Assembly: GCA_964613215.1 (NCBI GenBank)
Contig: CAZTHK010000010.1
Span: 62,001-126,000, forward strand
Reading direction: 5' to 3'
DNA length: 64,000 nucleotides
DNA from: CAZTHK01 sp964613215
GTDB lineage: Bacteria; Krumholzibacteriota; Krumholzibacteriia; Krumholzibacteriales; CAZTHK01
Positions 16,391 to 24,907 of this stretch are shown here, piece by piece. Numbering within the stretch: position 1 is the first letter of the stretch; every line of letters begins with the position of its first letter. The position numbers and the translations under genes are program-made. The notes below the pieces were generated by a model. The model ran no database searches and had not been told where the DNA came from. It worked only from the letters and a program-made list of their open reading frames with translations.

Positions 16391-17776
16391 ATGAGCGGGG
16401 AAGTTGAAAATATTATAGGGCGAGAATTGAAGGCCTGGGAGGTGGCATTACTCCAGGAGGCTGAGCTTTATCTGGTAGGGGGAGTGGTCCGTGACCTTCT
16501 GCGGGGGGATTACAAGAGTTCTCTGGATCAGGATTATATAGTCAGGGGTATCAGCCTGGACAGTCTTGATTCAGTCCTGAGTAACTACGGCAAGACAAAC
16601 CTGGTGGGAAAGTCCTTCGGAGTTATTAAATTTGTAGACCGGGCGGGGAATACTGTGGATATCTCTCTTCCCCGTACAGAATATTCCACCGGTTCCGGCC
16701 ATCGGGATTTTAATGTTAAATATGATCAGAACCTTCCCGTTGAGGAGGATCTGAAGAGGAGAGACTTTACCATAAACTCCATAGCTCTCAATATGAAAAC
16801 AGGAGAGTTTGTGGATCCCCTGGGTGGAAAAAGTGACCTTAAGAGGAGATTACTCAGGGTAAACAGCGGGAATTCATTTCTGGAAGATCCTCTGAGAATT
16901 CTCAGAGGAATACAATTCATGACCAGATTCCTTTTAAAAATAGAAACTCAAACCAGAGAACTTATGTGGAAATACAGCGGCATGATGGATAAGGTGGCTC
17001 CGGAAAGAATCAGGGACGAATTGACCAAGATGATGCAGCTGGGTGAGAAACCGGGTGATGGTTTTGAGATTATGCACCGGACCGGAATGCTTGAATATAT
17101 CATACCTGAGCTGGAGGAAACTTACGGAATAGAGCAGAATGAATATCACTGTGAAGATCTTTTTTTTCACTCCATAAACAGTTGTAACAAAGCCCGGAAG
17201 GATCTGGAAATCCGGTGGAGTGCACTGCTTCACGACATCGGAAAGAAAGAAACCAGAATGGAGAAGAATGGCAGGATTGTGTTCTACCGTCATGAAGAAG
17301 TCAGCGCGGATTCAGCCGGACGAATACTGAGGAGACTGAGGTACCCCAATACCATGATAAAGAAGGTTACTCATCTTATCAGGCAGCATATGTTTCATAT
17401 TACTGAAGAGTTCTCTGACTCTGCAGTAAGGAGATTCATCCACAGGGCCGGAGTTGAAAATCTTGATGATCTGTTCGCTTTGAGAAAAGCCGACATTGCC
17501 TCCCGAAATCAACCCTGGATGTATGAAAACCTGGAGCGAACCAGAGAAAGGGTCGAGCGTATCCTGGAGGAGGAATCGGCATTCAGTATAACCGATCTGG
17601 CCATAAGTGGTAATGATGTCAAGATCATAGTGGGGCTGAAGGAGGGACCTGAGATTGGAAGGATTCTTGACCGGATAATGGAAATGGTGATAGAAAACCC
17701 CGCTCTGAACCGGAGGGAGAAACTTATTGATCTATTGAAATCCATCAGAGATGAAAGAGGGAAGTTCCTGCGATAA
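16391..17776 (+). CDS. cca: CCA tRNA nucleotidyltransferase (class II) with HD domain
   Basis: This 461-residue class II nucleotidyltransferase has the fingerprint LVGGVVRDLL (about 27-36) and the catalytic pair in DQDYIVRG, the RRDFTINSIALN block and the EDPLRILRGIQF motif that recognises ATP/CTP. A C-terminal HD domain (LLHDIGKKE, about 280) is followed by RHEEVSADSAGRILRRL. It adds or repairs 3' CCA. A poly(A) polymerase is the main alternative within this family, but at least two tRNAs here lack an encoded CCA. The ATG has no visible ribosome-binding site, unlike its neighbours, and may be leaderless. Confidence 0.9.
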   Translation: MSGEVENIIGRELKAWEVALLQEAELYLVGGVVRDLLRGDYKSSLDQDYIVRGISLDSLDSVLSNYGKTNLVGKSFGVIKFVDRAGNTVDISLPRTEYSTGSGHRDFNVKYDQNLPVEEDLKRRDFTINSIALNMKTGEFVDPLGGKSDLKRRLLRVNSGNSFLEDPLRILRGIQFMTRFLLKIETQTRELMWKYSGMMDKVAPERIRDELTKMMQLGEKPGDGFEIMHRTGMLEYIIPELEETYGIEQNEYHCEDLFFHSINSCNKARKDLEIRWSALLHDIGKKETRMEKNGRIVFYRHEEVSADSAGRILRRLRYPNTMIKKVTHLIRQHMFHITEEFSDSAVRRFIHRAGVENLDDLFALRKADIASRNQPWMYENLERTRERVERILEEESAFSITDLAISGNDVKIIVGLKEGPEIGRILDRIMEMVIENPALNRREKLIDLLKSIRDERGKFLR

Positions 17777-17781
17777 TAAGT

Positions 17782-17862
17782 GTCAGGGATATCTGACGGG
17801 TTCATTAAGGGAAGAACCTAATGCCCTGGTGTCTGGTAAGACAAATCAGGGGCAAGACATTA
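17782..17862 (+). other. Cluster of three tandem RNA hairpins
   Basis: GTCAG/CTGAC (17782-17797) is followed by GGTTC/GAACC (17799-17818) and a compound hairpin (17819-17862) with nested TAATG/CATTA, CCCTG/CAGGG and GTCT/AGAC stems. It lies between cca and the Cys-rich gene. No T-tract follows, so it is not a simple terminator. The rest of this gap is AT-rich and shows nothing else. Confidence 0.5.
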
Positions 17863-17964
17863 CCGCAGAAACTCCCTATTCCAATTAGGTAAAAATACTC
17901 ATTGCAGTCAAGAAATATTTTACATTTTTTAATCAACTTCAATAATCAAAAGGGAGAGGCCGGG

Positions 17965-18261
17965 ATGAAAATTCTGGAGAAACTGATCAGGGATATAAAG
18001 AAGCAATTATTCCCCTATGATCACGAGAGCGATATAACCAGAGATCAAAGCCGTTGGGAAATCGATTCCTCAGAATATCTGGAATCATGGTTTCTGGAAC
18101 AGCTCCGTATATGCTCCGGCAGAAATGGTTGTGACAGGAATGGGAAATGTGCTCACTACAGCTACAGTGATCAGGCCAGGCGGAACTATGATATTTGCAG
18201 ACAGGTCCGGCTAATGCTGGAGGATGGTAAAATCAAATGTAAGTTCTCAGATAAGGAATAA
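17965..18261 (+). CDS. Small Cys-rich hypothetical protein
   Basis: This 98-residue protein is not recognised. The open frame extends 63 nt further upstream, but the ATG at 17965 follows GGGAGAGGCC and begins a sensible charged helix (MKILEKLIRDIKKQLF). The central CSGRNGCDRNGKC gives three closely spaced cysteines, and two more follow (ICRQ, IKCKF), so metal binding is possible. It has no membrane segment or signal peptide. It stands alone between the hairpin cluster and dnaK. Confidence 0.6.
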   Translation: MKILEKLIRDIKKQLFPYDHESDITRDQSRWEIDSSEYLESWFLEQLRICSGRNGCDRNGKCAHYSYSDQARRNYDICRQVRLMLEDGKIKCKFSDKE

Positions 18262-18290
18262 ATGATAGTAATGAAAAGCTGACACCGGAA

Positions 18291-18335
18291 CTGCCAAACA
18301 ATGACATAATGGCGCTATTGGCAGAAATCTCTGCC
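18291..18335 (+). other. Mutually exclusive hairpins upstream of dnaK
   Basis: CTGCCAA (18291-18297) pairs with TTGGCAG (18318-18324). Alternatively GGCAGA (18320-18325) pairs with TCTGCC (18330-18335). The second hairpin is directly followed by TTGACA (18336-18341) and, further on, CTTTTTT. Confidence 0.4.
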
Positions 18336-18365
18336 TTGACACTACATATTCTTTTTTCAGACTGA

Positions 18366-18394
18366 TTCATCTGAATTCCCTAACTTATTATAAT
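18366..18394 (+). promoter_or_regulatory. Promoter candidate for dnaK
   Basis: TATAAT (18389-18394) lies 115 nt before dnaK, with TTCATC 17 nt upstream as a weak -35. I see no CIRCE operator or sigma32 -35/-10 pair. Confidence 0.4.
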
Positions 18395-18508
18395 TAGTGA
18401 GCATAGCCAATCCGTTAAAACATCAGACTGTGGCACGATATTTGAAGCTATATAATGGTGGAGTAGAAATGTACCTGTAAATAAAAATTTAATTGGAGGT
18501 AGATAGTT

Positions 18509-20449
18509 ATGGCTAAGATTATAGGAATCGACCTGGGAACCACCAACTCATGTGTTGCAGTGATAGAAGGTGGAGACCCTACACTTATATCCAATCCCGA
18601 AGGTGGCCGGACCACGCCATCAGTAGTCGGATTCAAGGACGGAGAAAGGATGGTGGGGCAGGTTGCAAAGAGACAGGCGGTTACCAATCCGGATAAGACC
18701 ATTTTCTCCATAAAGAGATTCATGGGACGTAAATATTCCGAAGTGAGCAACGAAATTTCTGAAGTACCCTTCAAGGTAGAGAAGGGGCCGCAGGGTGATG
18801 TCAGGGTCAAGGTGGATGACAAGATATATTCGCCCCCTGAAATATCTGCCATGGTGCTACAGTACCTCAAGGAGGCTGCTGAGAAACATATTGGAGAAAA
18901 GGTAACCAAGGCGGTTATCACTGTGCCCGCCTACTTCAATGACAGCCAGCGTCAGGCCACCAAGGATGCCGGCAGGATTGCAGGCCTGGAGGTGGAACGT
19001 ATCATAAACGAACCCACCGCAGCTTCACTGACCTATGGAATGGATAAGAAGGGTGACCGGACCATTGCGGTATTTGATCTGGGTGGAGGAACTTTTGATA
19101 TATCCATACTGGATGTAGGAGAGAGTGTGTTCGAGGTGAAATCGACAAATGGTGACACCCACCTGGGAGGCGATGACTTCGATCAGAGGATCATTAACTG
19201 GATGGTAGAAGAATATAAGAAGGATCAGGGTATAGATCTGGCCAATGATCCGATGGCCATGCAGCGTCTTAAGGAATCGGCGGAGAAGGCCAAGTGCGAG
19301 CTTTCCAATGTACCTCAGACGGAACTGAATCTCCCCTTTATCACTGCTGATTCTGGTGGACCGAAGCATCTCAATATGAAGTTGACCAGGGCGAAGTTCG
19401 AATCCCTCACCGATGACCTGATAGAGCGGACAGTTAAACCTTGTCAGGAAGCGATAAAGGATGCCGGTATCTCAACCTCCGAGATAGATGATGTCATTCT
19501 GGTAGGAGGCACTACCCGGATACCTGCGGTTCAGCAGAAGGTCAAGGATATTTTCGGCCGTGAACCCAACCAGGGAGTAAATCCTGACGAAGTAGTAGCA
19601 ATGGGTGCGGCAATTCAGGGTGGAGTGCTGGGTGGAGATGTGGAAGATGTACTCCTGCTGGACGTAACCCCACTGTCACTGGGAATCGAAACCCTGGGCG
19701 GTGTTATGACCAAACTCATAGAAAAGAATAGCACCATACCTACCAAGAAGAGCGAGATCTTCTCCACCGCCGCGGATAACCAGACCACCGTGGAGATACA
19801 TGTGCTTCAGGGTGAGAGGGAGATGGCCGCTGATAACAAATCCATTGGACGTTTTCAGCTGGCCGGAATACCACCGGCACCCAGAGGAATACCCCAAATC
19901 GAAGTGACTTTCGATATCGATGCCAACGGAATTCTTAATGTATCGGCCAAGGACAAGGCCACCGGCAAGGAGCAGAAGATCATTATCCAGGCTTCCAGCG
20001 GGCTGGATGAGGAAGAGATAGATAAGATGGTGGAGGAGGCAGAAGAGCATGCCTCTGAGGACAAGGCAAAGAGGGAATTGATCGATCTGCGTAATCAGGC
20101 CGATCAGCTGGCTTACCAGACTGAGAAGCAGCTGGGTGAATACAAGGACAAGGTTTCCCCGCAGGATCATGAGGAGATCCGCAGAAGCCTGGAGGAACTG
20201 AAGGAAGCGTCAAAATCGGATGACAGGGAAAGGATAAAATCCGCCCTGGAAAAGCATAATCAGATTATGCAGAAGGCAGCTCAGCAGATGTATCAGGCTG
20301 CTTCCCAGGAATCTGGACAGCAGGCCGGAGCCGGTGCCGGGACGGCCGGAGGCGAGCAATCGTCGGGGGAGAAGAAGGAGAAGAAAGAGGAAGATGAGAA
20401 TGTGGTGGATGCGGACTATGAAGTTATCGATGATGAGAACTCCAAGTAG
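18509..20449 (+). CDS. dnaK: Hsp70 chaperone DnaK
   Basis: This 646-residue ATP-driven chaperone has the phosphate-binding loop IGIDLGTTNSCVAV at the start, AYFNDSQRQATKDAG, VFDLGGGTFDISILD, VGGTTRIPAVQ and the linker LLLDVTPLSLGIETLGG before the substrate-binding domain. The C-terminal lid ends in an acidic tail (DADYEVIDDENSK), comparable to the usual EEV(D)-like end. GGAGG lies ahead of the ATG. No grpE, dnaJ or hrcA is adjacent. Length and motifs are normal. Confidence 0.97.
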   Translation: MAKIIGIDLGTTNSCVAVIEGGDPTLISNPEGGRTTPSVVGFKDGERMVGQVAKRQAVTNPDKTIFSIKRFMGRKYSEVSNEISEVPFKVEKGPQGDVRVKVDDKIYSPPEISAMVLQYLKEAAEKHIGEKVTKAVITVPAYFNDSQRQATKDAGRIAGLEVERIINEPTAASLTYGMDKKGDRTIAVFDLGGGTFDISILDVGESVFEVKSTNGDTHLGGDDFDQRIINWMVEEYKKDQGIDLANDPMAMQRLKESAEKAKCELSNVPQTELNLPFITADSGGPKHLNMKLTRAKFESLTDDLIERTVKPCQEAIKDAGISTSEIDDVILVGGTTRIPAVQQKVKDIFGREPNQGVNPDEVVAMGAAIQGGVLGGDVEDVLLLDVTPLSLGIETLGGVMTKLIEKNSTIPTKKSEIFSTAADNQTTVEIHVLQGEREMAADNKSIGRFQLAGIPPAPRGIPQIEVTFDIDANGILNVSAKDKATGKEQKIIIQASSGLDEEEIDKMVEEAEEHASEDKAKRELIDLRNQADQLAYQTEKQLGEYKDKVSPQDHEEIRRSLEELKEASKSDDRERIKSALEKHNQIMQKAAQQMYQAASQESGQQAGAGAGTAGGEQSSGEKKEKKEEDENVVDADYEVIDDENSK

Positions 20450-20462
20450 GCCATCGATTTTT
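20426..20462 (+). terminator. Possible dnaK terminator
   Basis: ATCGATG (20426-20432) pairs with CATCGAT (20452-20458), followed by a run of five T. The loop is long (19 nt) and the stem overlaps the coding end, so it is a modest candidate. Confidence 0.35.
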
Positions 20463-20483
20463 CCGTTGCCCATTATCCGGCGA

Positions 20484-20492
20484 TGTTATAAC
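20484..20492 (+). promoter_or_regulatory. Extended -10 promoter candidate for tRNA-Val
   Basis: TGTTATAAC matches TG-N-TATAAC, with TTGCCC further upstream as a weak -35 (20466-20471). tRNA-Val begins 20 nt downstream. Confidence 0.45.
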
Positions 20493-20512
20493 ATTTAAGT
20501 CAGGGAGAGGGT

Positions 20513-20589
20513 GGGCGATTAGCTCAGATGGTTAGAGTGCCTGCGTGACATGCAGGAGGTCACTGGTTCAATTCCAGTATCGCCCACCA
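20513..20589 (+). tRNA. tRNA-Val(GAC)
   Basis: Acceptor GGGCGAT pairs with ATCGCCC, anticodon loop GTGACAT (GAC), T-loop TTCAATT, encoded CCA. Only 33 nt separate it from thrS, so one transcript probably carries both. Confidence 0.97.
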
Positions 20590-20622
20590 TTACTTGATGA
20601 ATATAAAATTGACGGGGAAGTC

Positions 20623-22545
20623 ATGTTTGAATTATCGGTCAACAAAAGTAAAAAGATAGAGATTGAAGATGACGCTATGTTCAGGGATGTTTTGGGGAAA
20701 TTAGAGCCGGGTATCAGAAATAGAACCATCGCTTTCAGAATGGATGATAAGATTTATGATGTCAGGGAAAGGGTGCCCTGTGACGGAGGAATAGAACCTG
20801 TCATGATTAACAGTGATGAGGGACTGGATATTCTCAGACACAGCGCTTCTCACCTTATGGCTCTTGCAGTTCAACAGCTATTCGATGATGTGAAATTTGC
20901 CATAGGTCCCTCTATAGAAGACGGATTCTACTACGATTTTTATCTGGGCCGGACATTCTCTCCGGAAGATCTCAAGAAGATCGAAAAGAGAATGAAAAAG
21001 CTGGCTAAATCCGGAGATCTCGAATTTAGCAGAGAGGAGATGAGCAGGGAGGAGGCCATGGCTTTTTTCAGGAAGAATGATCAGAAATTCAAGGTGGAGC
21101 TTCTTGAGGATATGGATCAGGAGAAGGTCTCTCTCTTCAGGCTGGGGACATTCGTGGATCTCTGCCGGGGCCCCCATGTTCCCTCGGTTAAGATGTTAAA
21201 GGCATTCAAGCTCCTTTCCATAGCGGGAGCTTACTGGCGGGGAGACGAAAACAGGGAAACACTTCAGAGGATTTACGGCACTGCTTTTCCCGACAGGCAG
21301 GAGCTGAAGAACGAAATGAACAGGCAGGAAGAAGCCAGGAAGCGGGATCACCGGAAGCTGGGGCCTCAGCTGGAACTGTTCGATATCAGGGAAGAAGCGG
21401 GAGGAGGTCTGGTGTTCTGGTATCCCAGGGGATACACCCTGCGCGAGATTATCGAAAATTACTGGAAGGAAGAACACCGGAAGAATGGATATGATATAAT
21501 ACTGACACCTCATATAGCAAAGAGCGACCTCTGGAAGACTTCCGGTCATTACGACTTCTACAGGGAAAACATGTTTGTAATAGAGGATGAGGGTCAGGAA
21601 TTCGTATTGAAACCAATGAACTGCCCCGCTCACATTCTGGTTTATAAAAGGAAGATCCACAGTTACAGAGATCTGCCCATCAGATACGCTGAACTCGGCA
21701 CGGTCTACCGCAACGAGAGGTCGGGAACACTGCACGGGCTGCTCAGAGTAAGGGGGTTTACCCAGGATGATGCCCATATTTTCTGTACACCCGATCAATT
21801 GATGGAGGAGGTGGATAAGTGTTTCGACTTTGCTCACAGACTTCTGACCTCCTTCGGATTTGATAATTATGAGGTGGAACTGAGTGCTCACCATCCCGAA
21901 TACATGGACCAGTATGCCGGAACCGAGGAGGAGTGGATCCGGGCGGAGGAGGCCCTCTTCTCAGCGGTAAGCAAGAGGGATATCCCCTATAAAAAGATTC
22001 CCGGTGAAGCCGTCTTTTACGGACCAAAAATCGATCTGAAGCTGATAGATGCCATAGGAAGAGGATGGCAGGCTACCACTATTCAATTCGATTTCAACCT
22101 TCCCCGGCGCTTCGGTGTTACATATATATCCAGTCAGGGCCACAAGGAGTATGTATACATGATACACAGGGCCCTGCTGGGATCTATGGAGAGATTTATC
22201 GGCACCCTGACGGAACATTACGCCGGAGAATTTCCGCTTTGGATCGCTCCTGTGCAGGTTGTCATGCTGCCCATAGGATTGGGTCACCATGATTATGCCA
22301 GAGAGTGCGCAGCCCGGTTAAAGGAATCGGGAATAAGAACTGAGATGGATCTGAGAGAGGAAAAAATCGGATATAAGATAAGGGATGCAGAACTGCACAA
22401 GATACCCTACATGGCAGTAGTAGGGGACAGGGAGATGGAGAGCGGGACCATGGCTGTAAGATCGAAGAAGGGGGGAAGACTGGGCAGTAAAAAAATTGAA
22501 GAATTTATACTCAAAGTAGTTGACGAGATAGAAAAGAAAATATAA
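20623..22545 (+). CDS. thrS: Threonyl-tRNA synthetase
   Basis: This 640-residue class II synthetase has an N-terminal TGS-like domain (about 1-65), an editing domain with the HSASHLMALAVQQLF block (HxxxH) and FVDLCRGPHVPS (including the conserved Cys), then the catalytic core with MNCPAHILVYKRKIHSYRDL, RYAELGTVYRNERSGTLHGL, GFTQDDAHIFC and HRALLGSMERFIG. The C-terminal anticodon-binding domain starts near WIAPVQVVMLPI. A longer frame reaches into the tRNA-Val gene and is not real. The ATG at 20623 has GGGGAAG upstream. Confidence 0.96.
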   Translation: MFELSVNKSKKIEIEDDAMFRDVLGKLEPGIRNRTIAFRMDDKIYDVRERVPCDGGIEPVMINSDEGLDILRHSASHLMALAVQQLFDDVKFAIGPSIEDGFYYDFYLGRTFSPEDLKKIEKRMKKLAKSGDLEFSREEMSREEAMAFFRKNDQKFKVELLEDMDQEKVSLFRLGTFVDLCRGPHVPSVKMLKAFKLLSIAGAYWRGDENRETLQRIYGTAFPDRQELKNEMNRQEEARKRDHRKLGPQLELFDIREEAGGGLVFWYPRGYTLREIIENYWKEEHRKNGYDIILTPHIAKSDLWKTSGHYDFYRENMFVIEDEGQEFVLKPMNCPAHILVYKRKIHSYRDLPIRYAELGTVYRNERSGTLHGLLRVRGFTQDDAHIFCTPDQLMEEVDKCFDFAHRLLTSFGFDNYEVELSAHHPEYMDQYAGTEEEWIRAEEALFSAVSKRDIPYKKIPGEAVFYGPKIDLKLIDAIGRGWQATTIQFDFNLPRRFGVTYISSQGHKEYVYMIHRALLGSMERFIGTLTEHYAGEFPLWIAPVQVVMLPIGLGHHDYARECAARLKESGIRTEMDLREEKIGYKIRDAELHKIPYMAVVGDREMESGTMAVRSKKGGRLGSKKIEEFILKVVDEIEKKI

Positions 22546-22546
22546 T
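22520..22546 (+). promoter_or_regulatory. Promoter candidate for the infC operon
   Basis: TTGACG (22520-22525), a short 15-nt spacer and perfect TATAAT (22541-22546), overlapping the thrS stop codon. Confidence 0.45.
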
Positions 22547-22633
22547 TTTAATTAAAATCAGAGAAGTAGAGATAGAATCAATCTCTCACCTTACGGTTAA
22601 ATTACCGGTAGGGTTTCATCATAGTCATGAATA

Positions 22634-22664
22634 AAGGCGGGTGGAACATCTACCTGCCTTTTTT
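22634..22664 (+). terminator. Attenuator-like terminator in the infC leader
   Basis: AAGGCGGGT (22634-22642) pairs with ACCTGCCTT (22652-22660), nine pairs with one G-T, followed by a T-run. It sits between thrS and infC, 24 nt before the infC start. An upstream AGAGAT/ATCTCT hairpin (22568-22586) could belong to the same leader. L20- or IF3-linked attenuation is known for this operon elsewhere. Confidence 0.7.
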
Positions 22665-22687
22665 ACTATTGATGTGGAGGTAGTCAA

Positions 22688-23245
22688 ATTAAAAGAAAAG
22701 GAACCAGAAAGGGCAAACCTGAAAAACTTCGGGTTAACGAACGTATCCGGATAAACAAAGTAAGAGTTATCGATGAAGAGGGAAATCAGCTCGGAATCAT
22801 GCCCACGGAAGAAGCAAAGGAAATTGCCAGAAGCAGGGGGCTTGATCTGGTGGAGATTTCTCCCAATGTGAAACCTCCGGTCTGTAAAATAATTGATTAC
22901 GGCAAGTTCAAGTACGAACAGAGCAAGAAAGCCCGCCAGGCGAAGAAGAAACAGCATGTGACTCATCTGAAGGAGATAAAGCTGAGTCCCTCTATCGAGG
23001 AACACGATATTAATTTCAAACTGAAGAATGCCGAGAAGTTTCTCAAGAAACATGACAAGGTTAAATTTACGGTGAAATTCAAGGGCCGTGAAATGAAGCA
23101 TATGGAACTGGGATATGAGCTCCTGGACAAAATAAGGGAGGAGTTCGAGGATATTGCGACCATGGAGAAGAACCCCCAGAGATTAGGTAAAACCCTTAGC
23201 ATGATTCTGGGACCGGTTTCGAAGAGAAAGAAAGGTGGAAGTTAG
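22688..23245 (+). CDS. infC: Translation initiation factor IF-3, AUU start
   Basis: This 185-residue IF-3 binds the 30S subunit and monitors start-codon choice. Reading upstream from the ATG at 22799 restores the full N-terminal domain (RVNERIRINKVRVIDEEGNQ, then LGIMPTEEA). The only credible start is ATT at 22688, five nt after GGAGGTAG. In frame there is a TGA at 22670 and no ATG, GTG or TTG between. An AUU start is the hallmark of infC autoregulation. The C-terminal domain (IKLSPSIEEHDINFKLKNA onward) is normal. rpmI follows after 3 nt. Confidence 0.93.
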   Translation: MKRKGTRKGKPEKLRVNERIRINKVRVIDEEGNQLGIMPTEEAKEIARSRGLDLVEISPNVKPPVCKIIDYGKFKYEQSKKARQAKKKQHVTHLKEIKLSPSIEEHDINFKLKNAEKFLKKHDKVKFTVKFKGREMKHMELGYELLDKIREEFEDIATMEKNPQRLGKTLSMILGPVSKRKKGGS

Positions 23246-23248
23246 AAT

Positions 23249-23443
23249 ATGCCAAAGTTGAAAACCAACCGGGGAGCTGCCAAGAGGTTCAAGCTAACGG
23301 CTAATGGAAAGATCAAGAGAAACAAAGCTTACAGAAGCCACATCCTCACCAAGAAATCGAGTAAGAGAAAGAGAAAGCTGAGAAAACAGGCGTATGTGGA
23401 TGATACCAACGCCAAAAAGGTAAAGAGGATGCTGGGTAGATAA
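23249..23443 (+). CDS. rpmI: Ribosomal protein bL35
   Basis: A 64-residue basic 50S protein with the bL35 signature MPKLKTNRGAAKRFKLT and HILTKKS. It lies 3 nt after infC and before rplT, the usual infC-rpmI-rplT order. Length is typical. Confidence 0.96.
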   Translation: MPKLKTNRGAAKRFKLTANGKIKRNKAYRSHILTKKSSKRKRKLRKQAYVDDTNAKKVKRMLGR

Positions 23444-23495
23444 ATTTCCTGGAATTTACAGCTGAAATGGATAAATAACGGGGGTCATAGCAGTT

Positions 23496-23849
23496 ATGCC
23501 GAGAAATAAAGAGAGAGTAGCCAGACAGAGCAAGAAGAAGAAAATATTCAAGAAGGTAAAGGGATACAGGAGCAGCAGCAAACTGTATAAAACTGCCGTT
23601 GAAGCTTCGAACAGGGCAGAAGCGGAATCATACAAGAGCAGGCGGATGAGGAAACGTGATTTCAGGAGATTGTGGATCACCCGTATAAATGCAGCAGCCA
23701 GATTTAATGGAATTAGCTACAGCAGGTTTATCGATGGTCTCAAGAAATCCGGTGTGCAAATAAACAGAAAAATGCTGGCTGAAATAGCGGTAAATGATAG
23801 TGATTCTTTTGCAAAACTTGCCCGGGTAGCAAAGGAAAATATTAAATGA
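23496..23849 (+). CDS. rplT: Ribosomal protein bL20
   Basis: A 117-residue 50S assembly protein. The start MPRNKERVARQSKKKKIFKK, the GYRSSSKLYKTA block and the WITRINAAARFNG motif are diagnostic. In other bacteria bL20 represses its own operon by binding leader RNA. The stop codon overlaps the pheS start by 4 nt (ATGA). Confidence 0.96.
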   Translation: MPRNKERVARQSKKKKIFKKVKGYRSSSKLYKTAVEASNRAEAESYKSRRMRKRDFRRLWITRINAAARFNGISYSRFIDGLKKSGVQINRKMLAEIAVNDSDSFAKLARVAKENIK

Positions 23850-24904
23850 CCAACGGTAATATTGACCCTTCTGATATTGAGGAACTTGGGACAGAGGCAA
23901 AGAATCAAATAGCCGGAGCTGAAACTCTGGATGAACTGGAGAATGCACGGATTGAATATCTGGGAAGGAATGGCAAAGTTACCTCGGTTTTAAAATCAAT
24001 AGGAAAGCTTGCTCCGGACAAGAGACCTGTTATCGGCAAGATTATTAACAAGCTAAAGAATGAACTTAATAAATTACTTGAGACAAGGAAGAAGGAATTA
24101 ACAGAAGCTTCGGAAACAAAAGAAATATATCCAGGCGATTTTACGCTTCCCGGAAGAAAGGCCTGGCGTGGTGGTCTTCATATTCTGACAAAGGTCAAGA
24201 GAGAGATAAAGGATATACTTTACGGAATGGGATACAGCCTGGCGGAGGGCCCCGATGTTGAGCTGGACTACTATAATTTCGAAGCCCTGAATTTTCCCCC
24301 CGATCATCCTTCCAGGGATCTCCAGGATACCTTTTATATAAACCGGGATATTCTTCTCAGAACCCAGACATCTCCGGTTCAGGTAAGATACATGGAAAAA
24401 CACAAGCCGCCCATTAAGATAATGGTTCCCGGAAGAGTATACAGATGTGAAACCCCCGATCCCTCTCATGCTTCAGAATTTCTGCAGATGGAGGGACTGT
24501 ATGTGAATAAAAACGTTTCACTGGCTGATTTGAGAAGCGATGTACAGTTTTTTGTGCATTCATTCTTCGGTAAAGACAAGGAGATAAGGTTCAGACCGCA
24601 CTTTTTCCCCTTTACCGAACCGAGTGCCGAGGTGGATATGAGTTGTTTCTCCTGCGGAGGCAAAGGGTGCTCGGTATGCCAGAAAACAGGATGGATCGAA
24701 ATCATGGGAGCGGGAATGGTGCATCCCAGGGTATTCGAGTATGCGGGATACGACCCCCGGGAGTACACTGGTTTTGCCTTCGGCATGGGGATTGACAGAA
24801 TAGCAATGCTTAAATATGGAATAGGCGATATACGCAGATTCCTTCAGAATAATCTAAGGTTCCTGAAACAATTCTGGGGACTTAATCCTAATCATTACAG
24901 GTAA
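23846..24904 (+). CDS. pheS: Phenylalanyl-tRNA synthetase alpha subunit
   Basis: A 352-residue class II catalytic subunit. It has an N-terminal coiled-coil (about 1-90), then the core with FNFPPDHP-type motif (ALNFPPDHPSRDLQDTFY), LRTQTSPVQVRYME, GRVYRCETPDPSHASEFLQ and FGMGIDRIAMLKYGI. An insertion SCFSCGGKGCSVCQKTGW carries four cysteines, a zinc-ribbon-like element also found in some other PheS. Length and motifs are normal. It forms an alpha2-beta2 enzyme with PheT, 3 nt downstream. Confidence 0.95.
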   Translation: MTNGNIDPSDIEELGTEAKNQIAGAETLDELENARIEYLGRNGKVTSVLKSIGKLAPDKRPVIGKIINKLKNELNKLLETRKKELTEASETKEIYPGDFTLPGRKAWRGGLHILTKVKREIKDILYGMGYSLAEGPDVELDYYNFEALNFPPDHPSRDLQDTFYINRDILLRTQTSPVQVRYMEKHKPPIKIMVPGRVYRCETPDPSHASEFLQMEGLYVNKNVSLADLRSDVQFFVHSFFGKDKEIRFRPHFFPFTEPSAEVDMSCFSCGGKGCSVCQKTGWIEIMGAGMVHPRVFEYAGYDPREYTGFAFGMGIDRIAMLKYGIGDIRRFLQNNLRFLKQFWGLNPNHYR

Positions 24905-24907
24905 GAG

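Noticed and set aside
18262..18508. CIRCE or sigma32 control site before dnaK
   Set aside because: No TTAGCACTC-N9-GAGTGCTAA and no CCCCAT-type -10 was found.
20545..20622. Longer thrS start inside the tRNA-Val gene
   Set aside because: It would read through the tRNA. The ATG at 20623 fits the family start and has a ribosome site.
22688..22799. infC starting at the ATG at 22799
   Set aside because: That would remove the conserved N-terminal domain of IF-3, which is intact upstream and begins with ATT behind GGAGG.
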